Of a DNA stretch of 64,000 bases, positions 1 through 9,224 are shown piece after piece. Made by a program: the position numbers and the translations under genes. This DNA comes from Paraconexibacter antarcticus (lineage in GTDB: Bacteria; Actinomycetota; Thermoleophilia; Solirubrobacterales; Solirubrobacteraceae): assembly GCF_024220175.1 (NCBI RefSeq), contig NZ_CP098502.1, positions 3,228,514 to 3,292,513 on the forward strand. The letters run 5' to 3'. How positions within the stretch are numbered: position 1 is the stretch's first letter; each line of letters begins with the position of its first letter. Under the pieces are notes generated by a model. It was not told the origin of the DNA, ran no database searches, and saw only the letters and a list, made by a program, of their open reading frames with translations.

Positions 1-1304
1 TGCTCCCGTTCTTCGTCGCGCTCACCCGCCGCGTCGGCAACGAGCGCAAGCGGCTGACGACGAAGAAGCAGGGCCGCCTCGCCGACATGAGCGCGCTCGT
101 CGAGGAGTCGCTCTCGGTCAGCGGCATCCTGCTCGGCAAGACGATGGGCAAGGCCGACGAGCTCGCCGAGCGCTTCACCGCCGAGAGCCGCGAGCTCGCC
201 GACCTCGAGGTCCGCTCCCGGATGGCCGGCCGCTGGCGGATGGCGTCCGTGCAGATGAGCTTCGCCATCATGCCGGCGCTCGCCTACTGGTTCGCCGGGG
301 AGTCGCTCGCCAGCGGCTCGAACGCGATCTCGCTCGGCACGCTCGTCGCCTTCACGCAGCTGCAGACGCGCGTCTTCTTCCCGATCCAGTCGCTGCTGAG
401 CGTCGGGATCGACATGCAGACGTCGCTCGCGCTCTTCACGCGGATCTTCGAGTACCTCGACCTCGAGGTGGAGATCGACGAGCGCGAGCACCCCGTCGAC
501 CTCGGCCCCGCGCAGGTCCGCGGCGACGTCCGCTTCGACGACGTCGTCTTCGCCTACGACCCCGCGTCGGCCCGGCCGACGATCGCCGGCGTGACGCTCG
601 AGGTCCCGGCCGGGACGACGACGGCGATCGTGGGGGAGACGGGCTCGGGCAAGACGACGCTCGGGTACCTCGTCGCGCGGCTCTACGACGCGACCTCGGG
701 CACCGTCTCGATCGACGGCGTCGACGTCCGCGACCTCACGTTCGGCTCGCTCTCGAGCATCGTCGGGCTCGTCTCGCAGGAGACCTACCTCTTCCACGCG
801 TCGATCGCCGACAACCTGCGCTTCGCCAGGCCGGACGCGACGGACGACGAGCTGCAGGCCGCCGCGCGCGCCGCGCGCATCCACGACCAGATCATGGGCC
901 TGCCCGACGGCTACGACACGGTCGTCGGGGAGCGCGGCTACCGCTTCAGCGGCGGTGAGAAACAGCGCATCGCGATCGCCCGGACCGTCCTGCGCAACCC
1001 GCCGGTCCTGCTCCTCGACGAGGCGACGAGCGCGCTCGACAACGAGACCGAGCGCGCCGTGCAGGAGGCGCTCGACGCCCTCGCCTCCGGCCGGACGACG
1101 ATCGCGATCGCCCACCGCCTCTCGACCGTCCGCGACGCCGACCAGATCGTCGTGCTCGAGAAGGGTGCCGTCGCCGAGCGCGGGACCCACGACGAGCTCG
1201 TCGCCGCCGGCGGCCCGTACAGCCGGCTCGCCGCCGAGGCCGGGATGGCCGCGCTCGCGGACGCCGGAGCGGCCGCCCCCGCCATCACCGAGCTCGCCTC
1301 CTGA
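1..1304 (+). CDS. ABC exporter, fused permease-ATPase (3' part)
   Basis: The reading frame is open from the window edge, so only the last 433 or so residues are seen. The first part is the end of a type-1 exporter transmembrane domain, including the cytoplasmic LTTKKQGRLADM stretch before the internal ATG at 87, so 87 is not the true start. The nucleotide-binding domain follows, with Walker A GETGSGKTT near 633, signature FSGGEKQR and Walker B LLLDEATSALD, then the H-loop histidine in AHRLST. It is a half- or full-size ATP-driven exporter of the MsbA/MdlB type; the substrate cannot be read from sequence. The stop is 2 bases before the next ATG, so the two genes are probably co-transcribed. 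Confidence 0.93.
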   Translation, partial: LPFFVALTRRVGNERKRLTTKKQGRLADMSALVEESLSVSGILLGKTMGKADELAERFTAESRELADLEVRSRMAGRWRMASVQMSFAIMPALAYWFAGESLASGSNAISLGTLVAFTQLQTRVFFPIQSLLSVGIDMQTSLALFTRIFEYLDLEVEIDEREHPVDLGPAQVRGDVRFDDVVFAYDPASARPTIAGVTLEVPAGTTTAIVGETGSGKTTLGYLVARLYDATSGTVSIDGVDVRDLTFGSLSSIVGLVSQETYLFHASIADNLRFARPDATDDELQAAARAARIHDQIMGLPDGYDTVVGERGYRFSGGEKQRIAIARTVLRNPPVLLLDEATSALDNETERAVQEALDALASGRTTIAIAHRLSTVRDADQIVVLEKGAVAERGTHDELVAAGGPYSRLAAEAGMAALADAGAAAPAITELAS

Positions 1305-1306
1305 CG

Positions 1307-1936
1307 ATGCCCGGCCCCGCGCTCGCCGCCATCGACGTCGCGCTCGACCCGCCGGTCTGGGCCGCGCTCGGGTTCGCGGTCGACGAGGACGGCACGTGCG
1401 TCGTCGGCGCCACGACGCTCGAGGTCATCGGCGCTGCGGCCGAGGGCGCGCCGCTGCTGCCCGGCTGGACGCTCCGCGGCCCGGCCGCGGCGACGCCGGA
1501 CACCGTCGACGGGCTGCCGACCACGTGGACCGACGCGCCGCCCGCCGCGGGCGCGCCGCACCCGAACACCGCCCGCGCGCTCGACCACGTCGTCCTCCGG
1601 ACCCCGGACACCGGGCGGACGTTCGCCGCGCTGCAGGCGACCGGCATGGAGCTGCGACGGGAGCGGACCGCCGGCACCGGCAGCCGCGCGCTGCGGCAGG
1701 GCTTCTTCCGGCACGGGGAGGCGATCGTCGAGGTCGTCGGCCCGCTGCAGCACGCCGGCGACGGGCCCGCCGCCCTGTGGGGCCTGAGCTTCCTCGTCGA
1801 GGATCTCGACGCGGCGGTCGCGCTGCTCGGGGAGGGCGCCGGCGCCGTGCGTGACGCGGTCCAGCCCGGACGGCGCATCGTCACCGTGCGGGCCGAGGCG
1901 TGCGGCGGGCTGCCGCTCGCGCTGATGGACGGCTGA
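1307..1936 (+). CDS. VOC (glyoxalase-like) family protein
   Basis: A 209-residue protein whose middle section (ALDHVVLRTPD, then a Gly-rich turn and AIVEVVGP) matches the beta-alpha-beta-beta-beta core of the vicinal oxygen chelate fold used by glyoxalases and extradiol dioxygenases. A second, weaker half may lie at both ends. The ATG is 2 bases after the exporter stop, which suggests translational coupling. The metal-ligand pattern is not clear enough to name a reaction; it could be a binding or resistance protein rather than an enzyme. Confidence 0.75.
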   Translation: MPGPALAAIDVALDPPVWAALGFAVDEDGTCVVGATTLEVIGAAAEGAPLLPGWTLRGPAAATPDTVDGLPTTWTDAPPAAGAPHPNTARALDHVVLRTPDTGRTFAALQATGMELRRERTAGTGSRALRQGFFRHGEAIVEVVGPLQHAGDGPAALWGLSFLVEDLDAAVALLGEGAGAVRDAVQPGRRIVTVRAEACGGLPLALMDG

Positions 1937-1948
1937 GCGCCGGGACCG

Positions 1949-3040
1949 TCAGGCGGTGGCCGGCGGCGGGTCCCCCGCGATCGCGGGGGCCGCCTCACCG
2001 CGCAGCGCCGCGCGGTAGTGCAGGTACTCGCGGACGCCGATCTGGATCGAGGCGGCGACCGGGATCGCGAGCAGCGCGCCGGCGATGCCGAAGAGGCTCG
2101 AGCCGAAGAGCACCGAGACGAGGACGACGAACGGGTGCACGTCGACCGCCTTGCTCTGGATGCGCGGCTGGATGAGGTAGTTCTCGATCTGCTGGTAGAC
2201 GACGGCCCAGATGACCCAGGCGATCGTGGTCCCGGGAAAGCCGGAGAAGACAGTGACGAGACCGATGAGCACCGCGGCGAGCGAGGCTCCGACGAGCGGG
2301 ATCGCGTCGAAGAGCGCCATCCCGACCGCGAGCGGCGCGGCGAAGGGGACACCGAGGATCTCGAGCACGACGAACGTGCTCAGCCCGGCGATCGACATCT
2401 GCGCGAGGACCCCGCCGACGTAATTGCCGACCGCGGTGGCCGACGTCTCCAGCGCCCGCTGCACGCGGGCGCGCCGGTCCTCGTCGGGGATCGCCTGCAG
2501 CGCCGAGAGCACCCAGCCGCGCCCGCCGGCCACCATGAAGATGCTGAGGACCATGATCGTCACGGCGGTGAAGACCGAGTTGACGACGCCGACGCCGACG
2601 TCCTTCAGCACGCCGGCGGCGTCGCCGGCCTTGCTCGGGAGCTTCGCCGCCTCCACCTGGAGCTTGTCGGTGATGCCGTACTGGCGGTCGAGCTTCCTGA
2701 GCTTCGGGTTCTTCGCGACCGAGTCCTGCAGGTCGTTCACGTAGCCCGGGGCCTTGCGCGCGAGGTCCTGCCCGCCGCTGACGATCGTCGGGATGATGAG
2801 CGCCGCGATGACGACCGGGACGAGGAACAGCGCGAGGTAGCTCACCGCGATGGCGGCCCCGCGCGGCATGCGGCGCTCCAGGCGGCCGACGGGCCGCGAC
2901 ATCGAGACCGCGACGAAGAGCGCCAGGACGATCCAGCTCAGCGAGGTGCGCACGAGCCAGACGAGCTCCAGCGCGCCGACCGTCAGCAGGACGATGACGA
3001 TGACGCGCACGACGACGCGCGTGAGGTCGGGGGTGGTCAT
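1949..3040 (-). CDS. AI-2E family transporter (YdiK/PerM-like permease)
   Basis: 363 residues starting at MTTPDLTRVV; the frame continues upstream to about 3607 but that part overlaps pdxH on the other strand and is a shadow. The N-terminus has two hydrophobic segments (VIVIVLLTVGALELVW, WIVLALFVAVSM), then a soluble-looking middle rich in Lys and Asp, then a block of C-terminal membrane helices with the GVPFAAPLAVGMALFDAIPL and QQIENYLIQPRIQ signatures typical of the family. Members were linked to autoinducer-2 export, but most are uncharacterised permeases and some are Na+/H+ antiporters. It is divergent from pdxH with a 58-bp gap. Confidence 0.9.
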   Translation of the reverse strand: MTTPDLTRVVVRVIVIVLLTVGALELVWLVRTSLSWIVLALFVAVSMSRPVGRLERRMPRGAAIAVSYLALFLVPVVIAALIIPTIVSGGQDLARKAPGYVNDLQDSVAKNPKLRKLDRQYGITDKLQVEAAKLPSKAGDAAGVLKDVGVGVVNSVFTAVTIMVLSIFMVAGGRGWVLSALQAIPDEDRRARVQRALETSATAVGNYVGGVLAQMSIAGLSTFVVLEILGVPFAAPLAVGMALFDAIPLVGASLAAVLIGLVTVFSGFPGTTIAWVIWAVVYQQIENYLIQPRIQSKAVDVHPFVVLVSVLFGSSLFGIAGALLAIPVAASIQIGVREYLHYRAALRGEAAPAIAGDPPPATA

Positions 3041-3098
3041 CCGTGCCACGTAGTAGTAGTCCCGCGTCGGACGAACCTCCCGATCTATCCTGGCGGGC

Positions 3099-3782
3099 GT
3101 GCCCGACCCCGCCGACCACGACGACCACGACGCCCGCCTGCAGGCGATGCGCCGCTCGTACGAGCTCGGCGGCCTCGCCGAGGAGGACCTCGCGCCCGAC
3201 TGGCTCACCCAGCTGCGCGCGTGGCTCGCGGACGCCGGGACCGCCGGGCTGACGGAGCCGAACGCGATGATCTTCGCGACGGCCGACGCCGACGGGCGCC
3301 CGAGCGCGCGGACGGTCCTCCTCAAGGGCCTCGACGAGGACGGGCTCGTCCTCTTCACGAACCACGACTCGCGCAAGGGCCGCGAGGCGGCGGCGAACCC
3401 GGCCGTCTCCCTCGTCTTCCCGTGGATTGACCTGCAGCGCCAGGTCGTCGTCACCGGCGACGCCGAGCGCGTCCCGGACGCGGTCGCCGACGCGTACTTC
3501 GCGCGGCGCCCGCGCGGCTCGCAGCTCGGCGCGCTCGCGAGCAGGCAGTCGTCGATCATCCGCTCGCGCGACGACCTCACCGACGCCCTCGACGCCCTCC
3601 GGCGCACCTACCCCGAGGGGACGCCCGTGCCCCGGCCCGCCGCGTGGGGCGGGATCCGCGTCCGGCCCCGGACCGTCGAGTTCTGGCAGGGCCGCGCCGA
3701 CCGCCTGCACGACCGGCTGCGCTACCACCGGATCGGCGGCGGGCCGACGGCGCCGTGGGGCGTGGAGCGCCTCGCGCCCTGA
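3099..3782 (+). CDS. pdxH: Pyridoxamine 5'-phosphate oxidase
   Basis: 227 residues, the usual length for PdxH, beginning at a GTG. It uses FMN and oxygen to convert pyridoxine or pyridoxamine 5'-phosphate to pyridoxal 5'-phosphate. Family signatures are visible: the N-terminal MRRSYELGGL, PSARTVLLKG, the FMN-contacting TNHDSRKG, the QVVVTGDAERV strand, RGSQLGALASRQS, and the C-terminal VEFWQGRADRLHDR. The ATG-less start is supported because family similarity begins a few residues downstream and no ATG lies upstream within the 58-bp gap to the divergent permease. Confidence 0.96.
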   Translation: MPDPADHDDHDARLQAMRRSYELGGLAEEDLAPDWLTQLRAWLADAGTAGLTEPNAMIFATADADGRPSARTVLLKGLDEDGLVLFTNHDSRKGREAAANPAVSLVFPWIDLQRQVVVTGDAERVPDAVADAYFARRPRGSQLGALASRQSSIIRSRDDLTDALDALRRTYPEGTPVPRPAAWGGIRVRPRTVEFWQGRADRLHDRLRYHRIGGGPTAPWGVERLAP

Positions 3783-3800
3783 ACCACCGCCGTCCCGGGC

Positions 3801-4148
3801 TCAGGCCTCGTCGCCGCGGCGGTGCTCGGCCTCGCGGACGATGTCCTCCGCGCGCTCGATGACGCCGAGCACCTCGCCGACGCGGCAGACGAGCAGGCGC
3901 TCCTCGGCGACCTCGACCCACGCGCCCGCGGAGGCGGGGAAGACGACGTGGTCGCCCGGGGCGACGGGCATCCGCAGGCCGGCGCTCTCCCACCAGTCGA
4001 TGCCCGGCCCGACGGCCAGGACGATGCCGTGCTGCGGCGGCGGCTCGTGCGTCCCCGCGGGGACGACGAGGCCCGACTTGCGCATGCGGTCGGGCTCGAG
4101 CTCCTTGATGACGATCCGGTCGAAGAGGGGGCGCAGCTGGTCGGGCAT
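3801..4148 (-). CDS. GroES-like co-chaperonin (Cpn10 family)
   Basis: 115 residues with the Cpn10 layout: RPLFDRIVIKELEPDRMRKSGLVVP at the start corresponds to the GroES strand plus mobile loop, followed by GIVLAVGPG, a PGDHVVFP strand and a C-terminal VGEVLGVIE. It is about 15-20 residues longer than classical GroES and carries WWESAGLRMP in place of the shorter usual loop. There is no groEL beside it; the primary groES of these bacteria normally sits with groEL, so this is probably a second, stand-alone copy or a specialised variant. Confidence 0.8.
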   Translation of the reverse strand: MPDQLRPLFDRIVIKELEPDRMRKSGLVVPAGTHEPPPQHGIVLAVGPGIDWWESAGLRMPVAPGDHVVFPASAGAWVEVAEERLLVCRVGEVLGVIERAEDIVREAEHRRGDEA

Positions 4149-4226
4149 CGCGACCAGCCTACGCGGAGGGACGGCCCGGCGACGTGGTGGCCGCGCCCGG
4201 ACGGCGCGGCCATCGCGGAGGGCAGC

Positions 4227-5426
4227 TCAGCCGAGCGTCATGACCGGTTCGCCGTACGCGTTCAGGCCGTTGCCCGAGCGCGTGCAGGTGCCGCCCTTCG
4301 GGGTGCCCCCGTTGTACGCCTGGCGGATGCAGCTGCGCAGCGCCTTCTGGCCCCAGTAGTTCGGATGCAGCGACTCCTGGATGTAGTAGTCGCTGTTCGC
4401 CGTGGAGACCGTCCGGATCTGGTTGACCCACTCGGTCTGGTCGACCGCGCCCGGGCTCTGCCACGACCTGAGGCCCTTCTCCTCGATGAGGCCGACGGTG
4501 TTCTCGCACAGCCGCCGCCCGTTGAACGCGCTCTGCAGCTCGAGGACCTTCACGTTGCTCAGGCCGGTCTGCGCCGCCGCGTTCTTCACCGCGTTGTTGA
4601 TCGTTGGCAGCGCCGTGCTGTTCGGCCAGTTGGCGTCGTTGTTCCAGAAGCCGCAGCCGCCGGTCGACTGGCGGCCGTAGCCGGACTCGCCGTAGCGGAA
4701 GCCGCTGCCGGACGGGATCGGCGACTCGTAGTCCTGCACGAGGATCGTGTACTGCGCGGCGCTGTAGCCCGCGTTCGCCATCGCCGTGCGGATGTTCAGG
4801 ATCGCGTTCTTGATGAGCGTCGTCTTCGCGGAGACGTTCGCGCTCGTGAAGTTCGCCGTGACCGACGAGTCGTCGTTGCAGTAGTTCTTCCACCACGTCG
4901 GCGAGCTGAGGAAGTCCGACACGCACGACTGCACGACCGAGCCGAAGTTGAAGTCGTTGCCGCCGATCGACAGCGGGACGAGCTTCACGTTGTGGGTCGC
5001 CGCGAAGGCCTGGAGCATCTTCGCCTGGCCCTGGTGGCCCGCGCCGTCGTCGTAGAAGTCCAGGCCGGGCTTGAAGTAGTTGCCGGTCGTCGTCGCGGTC
5101 GTCGCGCCCGAGCATGCGAAGTTCACGCCGCTCACCCCCGCCCCGATGTACGCCTCCGCCGCCTTCGAGCGGTGGCACCGCTCGATCTGCTCGCCCGTGT
5201 TCGAGGCGTTGTCGTCGTACGCCGTCGCGCCGAGCGCGTCGATGTACTGCTCGCCGTTGTTGCTGTTGCCGGCCCAGCGCCCGGCCTCGCCGGAGATGTA
5301 GGAGTCGCCGACCGTGGCGACCCAGGGGGTGCCGGACCCGGGACCGTCGGCGTGGGCGACGCCGGTCATCAGGGACAGCGCGCTGAGCACGGCGACGACA
5401 CCGCTGCGCACGGGGGGACGGGACAC
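4227..5426 (-). CDS. Secreted SGNH/GDSL-type hydrolase
   Basis: 399 residues from a GTG that has AGGAGG 6-8 bases upstream. The first 27 residues form a Sec signal peptide ending around AHA. The SGNH blocks are clear: TVGDSYISGE (nucleophile Ser42), the Gly of the SGV-FACSG segment, GGNDFNF (block III) and ESLHPNYWG (block V with catalytic His). This predicts an extracellular esterase, lipase or phospholipase-like enzyme. At least eight Cys in the mature chain suggest disulfides. It stands alone between convergent and co-oriented neighbours. Confidence 0.9.
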   Translation of the reverse strand: MSRPPVRSGVVAVLSALSLMTGVAHADGPGSGTPWVATVGDSYISGEAGRWAGNSNNGEQYIDALGATAYDDNASNTGEQIERCHRSKAAEAYIGAGVSGVNFACSGATTATTTGNYFKPGLDFYDDGAGHQGQAKMLQAFAATHNVKLVPLSIGGNDFNFGSVVQSCVSDFLSSPTWWKNYCNDDSSVTANFTSANVSAKTTLIKNAILNIRTAMANAGYSAAQYTILVQDYESPIPSGSGFRYGESGYGRQSTGGCGFWNNDANWPNSTALPTINNAVKNAAAQTGLSNVKVLELQSAFNGRRLCENTVGLIEEKGLRSWQSPGAVDQTEWVNQIRTVSTANSDYYIQESLHPNYWGQKALRSCIRQAYNGGTPKGGTCTRSGNGLNAYGEPVMTLG

Positions 5427-5439
5427 GTGGGCTCCTCCT

Positions 5440-5472
5440 GACCGCGGGCGCGGGGTGCGCCCGACCGCGGTC
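5440..5472. other. Inverted repeat upstream of the SGNH hydrolase
   Basis: GACCGCGG at 5440-5447 pairs with CCGCGGTC at 5465-5472, and an inner GCGC/GCGC pair extends it with a 4-base bulge. It sits just upstream of the SGNH hydrolase ribosome binding site and about 65 bases after the end of the ABC1-kinase gene is reached on the other side. It may be an operator or part of the 5' leader; with such GC-rich sequence a chance hairpin is possible. Confidence 0.35.
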
Positions 5473-5535
5473 GAGCATCGCCGCCCCGCGAGGGCCCCGT
5501 CAAGGCGCGGTGGCCGGCCCTCTACGGGCGGCGGG

Positions 5536-6729
5536 TCAGCAGCCTTCCCGGCCGGCCTCGAGCGCGAGCGCGACCCAGTCCTCGGTGACGCCGAGGCGCG
5601 CGAGCGTCGAAACGAGCGTGCCGAGCATCCGCGCGGGCCACAGGTCCTGCGGGTCGAGCCTCACTTTCGTCGCGAGCGCGAAGCCCTCGTCGACCTGCCC
5701 CTCGATCCGGGTGCCGAGCGCGAGCAGGGCGGCAGCGTCGAGCCGGGCCGGCCCGGTGAGCAGCTCGGCGCCGGCCTCGCGGAGGAGGCGCATCGCGACC
5801 GCACAGCTCTCCGCGTCCGGGAGCAGGCCGAGCCCGGTGACGGCCGCCGTGAACGCCGCCTCGTCACCGGCGCGCAGGGCCGCGAGCGCGTCGAGGGCCT
5901 GATCGAGGCGCGCGCCGTCCACCCGGCGCGTCGCCCCGAGGTCGACGAGCGCGATCGTCCCCGGCCCGGTGACGATGACGTTCGCCGGCTCGAGGTCGGC
6001 GTGGACGAGCCCGGCCGTGCGCGGGAGGCCGATGGCCGCGCGCAGCAGCGTCCGGGCGACGGCGGCCGCGTCCTCGCCCGTGGGCAGGGCGTCGGCGAGC
6101 GTCGGGCCCGCCACGTGCGCGCTGACCATGACGCCGTCGTGGCAGAGGTCGGACATGGGGGAGGGGACGGTGATCGACGGGTGGCGCCGGAGCGCCCGCG
6201 CGACCGTGCGCTGCGTCGCCGCCTCGTGCTCGAGGTCGAGCTCGTCGAGGATGCGCTCGCGGGCCTCGCGGATGAGGGCGCCCGCGTCGAGGGCGGGGAA
6301 CGCGGCCCGCGCGGGGGCGGCGAGCGTCTCGAGGAGCCCGAGGTCCGAGCGGATCGACTCACGCAGGCCGGGCCGCAGGAGCTTCACGACGACGTCCTCG
6401 CCGTCGACGCTCGCGCGGTGCGTCTGCGCGCCGGGCGTGACCGCGAGCGGAGCCGCCGCGTCGAGGCCGTCGACGACCTTCGCGGGGTCCCGTCCCCAGG
6501 CGTCCTTCAGCGCCTTCGTCACCGCCTTGGGCTCGACGGGCTCGACGCCGGCGGCCGCGTCGAGGAGCTCGGCCATGATGTCGTCGCGGTAGCGCTCGGG
6601 CAGCGCGGCGGGGTCGACGACGGTGTGGGCGCCGGCGAAGGCGATCCGGCCGGCCGTCGTCGAGCGGGCGAGCTTCGTCCCCGCGGAGATGAGCGCCCGG
6701 ACGGCGGGCGGGAGACGGTCGTCGGCCAT
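5536..6729 (-). CDS. Divergent AarF/ABC1/UbiB-type kinase-like protein
   Basis: 397 residues starting at MADDRLPPAV; the frame upstream of this is a shadow of the next gene. The ABC1 atypical kinase fold is indicated by the VDGEDVVVKLLRPGL strand with the conserved Lys, the ERILDELDLEHEA helix (ExD motif), LVHADLEPANVIV in place of the usual HADPHPGN catalytic loop, and IALVDLGATRR as the DFG-like metal site. The family supports quinone and isoprenoid lipid metabolism, partly as ATPases. The catalytic loop is altered (Glu-Pro-Ala-Asn), so activity is uncertain. No quinone biosynthesis genes are adjacent. Confidence 0.82.
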   Translation of the reverse strand: MADDRLPPAVRALISAGTKLARSTTAGRIAFAGAHTVVDPAALPERYRDDIMAELLDAAAGVEPVEPKAVTKALKDAWGRDPAKVVDGLDAAAPLAVTPGAQTHRASVDGEDVVVKLLRPGLRESIRSDLGLLETLAAPARAAFPALDAGALIREARERILDELDLEHEAATQRTVARALRRHPSITVPSPMSDLCHDGVMVSAHVAGPTLADALPTGEDAAAVARTLLRAAIGLPRTAGLVHADLEPANVIVTGPGTIALVDLGATRRVDGARLDQALDALAALRAGDEAAFTAAVTGLGLLPDAESCAVAMRLLREAGAELLTGPARLDAAALLALGTRIEGQVDEGFALATKVRLDPQDLWPARMLGTLVSTLARLGVTEDWVALALEAGREGC

Positions 6730-6885
6730 CGCGGGGTTGTACCGGACGGTGCGGCCCGCGGGCGCCGCGCCGGTCGGCAGTGGACGCACCGCCGGCATCC
6801 GCCCATCCGTCCAAAGGTGCAGGTCTGTCGCATTTTCCGCCCCGGAGGGGTGGACGGCGGGCCGCGAACTCGGCAGGGTAGGGGG

Positions 6886-7533
6886 ATGCCCGCCTTCTCC
6901 GGCTGGCCACCGGAGGCGCTGACGTTCCTCGCCGACCTGGAGGCCCACAACGATCGGGAGTGGTTCAAGGCAAACCGCGCGCGCTACGACGAGGCGTGCG
7001 TGCTGCCGACGACCGCGCTCGGCGAGGCCCTGTCCGATCTGGGCACCCCGAAGCTCTTCCGGCCGTGGAACGACCAGCGCTTCCGCCCGGGCCCGCCGAT
7101 CAAGGAGCACCTCGGGCTCGCCGTCGGCTACGAGGGCGCGGGCGGCTGGTACGTGCAGCTCTCGATCGACGGCCTCTTCCTCGCCGCCGGGCTGCACAAC
7201 CCGAAGCCCGACCAGGTGACCCGCCTGCGCGCCGCGATCGACGACGGCCGCAAGGCCGCCGCGCTCACCCGCGCGCTCGCCGTCGCGCGGGCCGCCGGGC
7301 TCGCGCTGAACGACCCGGACCTCCTGCGGGTGCCGCGCGGGTACGACTCCGACCATCCACGCGCCGAGCTGCTGCGCCGGAAGAGCCTCACCGTCTCCGC
7401 GACGATGCCGATCGCGAAGTGGCTGCACCGGCCCGCCGCGTACGACCACATCCGCGAGCCGCTCGACGCCGCCGCGCCGATGGTGACGTGGCTGCGGCGC
7501 CACGTCGGGCCCTCACAGTCCGGAGCGCGCTGA
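6886..7533 (+). CDS. DUF2461 / TIGR02453 family protein
   Basis: 215 residues from the ATG at 6886. The opening PALTFLADLEAHNDREWFKANRARYD-like pattern (PPEALTFLADLEAHNDREWF), KLFRPWNDQRFRPG and the central YVQLSIDGLFLAAGLHNP are the hallmarks of this conserved family, which is widespread and has no established biochemical function. The protein appears soluble and full length. It is divergent from the ABC1-like kinase, sharing a 156-bp intergenic region that contains no obvious promoter I could define. Confidence 0.88.
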   Translation: MPAFSGWPPEALTFLADLEAHNDREWFKANRARYDEACVLPTTALGEALSDLGTPKLFRPWNDQRFRPGPPIKEHLGLAVGYEGAGGWYVQLSIDGLFLAAGLHNPKPDQVTRLRAAIDDGRKAAALTRALAVARAAGLALNDPDLLRVPRGYDSDHPRAELLRRKSLTVSATMPIAKWLHRPAAYDHIREPLDAAAPMVTWLRRHVGPSQSGAR

Positions 7534-7559
7534 CGCGTGGCCCGCGGCTCGCGGGCGCG

Positions 7560-9224
7560 TCAGCGGACGAGGCCGCGGTCCAGGCGGAAGCCGGCCGCCG
7601 ACAGCATGATGAGCATCCCGCCGGCGAGGATGCCGATCGTCAGCGGCACCGGGACCGAGTAGAACGTCGGGTCGAAGCCCGTCACCGTCCCGATGTCCCC
7701 CGAGAGGCGCGTGTCGAGGTGCATCGCGGAGCCGAGGCCCGTGAGCGCCCAGCGTGAGACCGTGAGGTTCGCGACGAGCTTCAGCGGCGCGATCATCGTC
7801 GCGAGCGGGATGATCGCCCCGGCGAGCAGCAGCTGCGGGATGAGGACGAGCGGGACCGAGCTCGTCGCCTGGTCGGAGCTCGTCACCGCCGCCGACAGCC
7901 ACAGGCCCATCGCGACCGCGGCCCAGCTCGCCGCGACGCAGACGGCGAGCATCTGGACGTCCCCGCTCACGCCGGCGCCGGGCGGCTGCAGGACGAAGAC
8001 CGGAACGACGAGCAGCACGACCTGGACGGCGGAGAGCGGGAGCAGGACGGCGCACTTCGCGCACAGGTAGGCGTCGACGCGGACGCCGATGGCCGTCTCC
8101 CGCGCGAGGATGGCGCGCTCGCGCACGACCTCACGGCAGGCGGCGATGATGCCGAGCCAGATCGCCCCGACGAGCAGCAGGAAGCAGAGCATCACGCCGT
8201 AGTACTGGCCGAGCGTCTGGTCGGACAGGATGTCGTGGGGGAGGGCGAACCCGATCGCGAGGCCGATGACCGGCGCCTGGCCGACGAGGATCGTCAGCTG
8301 ACGGCGGTTGCGCAGCGTGCACTGCGCGTAGCGGCGGGCGAGGACGCGGGCCTGGGTCGCGAGCGGCGGCGCGACGCCGCGGGGCGCGCGGGCGCCGCGC
8401 GGCGGGGCGGGGGCGGGGCGGTCGGCGCCGCCGCCCTCGGGGCGCCGCGGTTCCTCGAGCGCGAGCGCGACGTACACCTGGTCGAAGTTCTGCACGCCGA
8501 AGCGCTCGAGCATCTCCTGCGGGCTGCCGACGAAGCGCAGCTCGCCGCCTGGTGCCATGACCGCGACGACGTCGCAGAGGCCGAGGCTGCTCGTCGCGTG
8601 GGTCGACAGCAGGACGCCGCGCCCCTCGTCGGCGAGGCCGCGCAGGAGCTCCATCATGCGCTGCTCGAGGACGGCGTCGAGGCCGGTGGCGGGCTCGTCG
8701 AGGAGCAGGACCGACGGGCGGCCGACGAGCTCGATGCCGCACGACGCACGGCGGCGCTGGCCGTCGGAGAGGCTCGCCATGCGGACGTCGGCCTGCTCGC
8801 CCATGTGGAGCGCGGCAATGACCTCGTCGGCGCGGGCGTCGAGGTCGGCCGCGCTCGTCCCCGGCGGCAACCGCAGCTCGGCGGCGTAGCGGAGCGCCTC
8901 GCGGACGGTGAGCTCGGGGTGCACGAGCGTGCCGAAGGGGACGTAGCCGACGTCGGTCATGCGCTGCCGGACGGGGACGCCGCCGACGTGGACGGTCCCG
9001 CCGGCCGGGAGCAGCACCCCGGCGAGCGCGCGCAGCAGCGTCGACTTGCCCGAGCCGCTCGCGCCGATGACGGCGACGAGCTTGCCGACCGGCACCTCGA
9101 GGGTCGCCTCGCGCAGGATCGTCTGCCCGCCGGCCGTGACGGTGACCGCGTGCGCGCTGATGCCGGCCACCTCCGCCTCCTGGACCGCTCCCGTGATCGT
9201 GGACACGCCCGTAGCTTGCCCCAT
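7560..9224 (-). CDS. ABCG-like half transporter (ATPase-permease fusion)
   Basis: 554 residues in the order ATPase then membrane domain, the reverse of the exporter at the window start and typical of the ABCG/ABC-2 class. The ATPase has Walker A GASGSGKSTL near residue 54, signature LSDGQRRRASCG, and Walker B VLLLDEPATGLD. A basic, Pro-rich linker (about 270-300) leads to six or so hydrophobic helices of the ABC-2 permease, including LTILVGQAPVIGLAIGFAL and PLVLIPQLLLAGAIIPL. The substrate is unknown. Related actinobacterial proteins often carry an extra N-terminal FHA domain, absent here. Confidence 0.9.
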   Translation of the reverse strand: MGQATGVSTITGAVQEAEVAGISAHAVTVTAGGQTILREATLEVPVGKLVAVIGASGSGKSTLLRALAGVLLPAGGTVHVGGVPVRQRMTDVGYVPFGTLVHPELTVREALRYAAELRLPPGTSAADLDARADEVIAALHMGEQADVRMASLSDGQRRRASCGIELVGRPSVLLLDEPATGLDAVLEQRMMELLRGLADEGRGVLLSTHATSSLGLCDVVAVMAPGGELRFVGSPQEMLERFGVQNFDQVYVALALEEPRRPEGGGADRPAPAPPRGARAPRGVAPPLATQARVLARRYAQCTLRNRRQLTILVGQAPVIGLAIGFALPHDILSDQTLGQYYGVMLCFLLLVGAIWLGIIAACREVVRERAILARETAIGVRVDAYLCAKCAVLLPLSAVQVVLLVVPVFVLQPPGAGVSGDVQMLAVCVAASWAAVAMGLWLSAAVTSSDQATSSVPLVLIPQLLLAGAIIPLATMIAPLKLVANLTVSRWALTGLGSAMHLDTRLSGDIGTVTGFDPTFYSVPVPLTIGILAGGMLIMLSAAGFRLDRGLVR

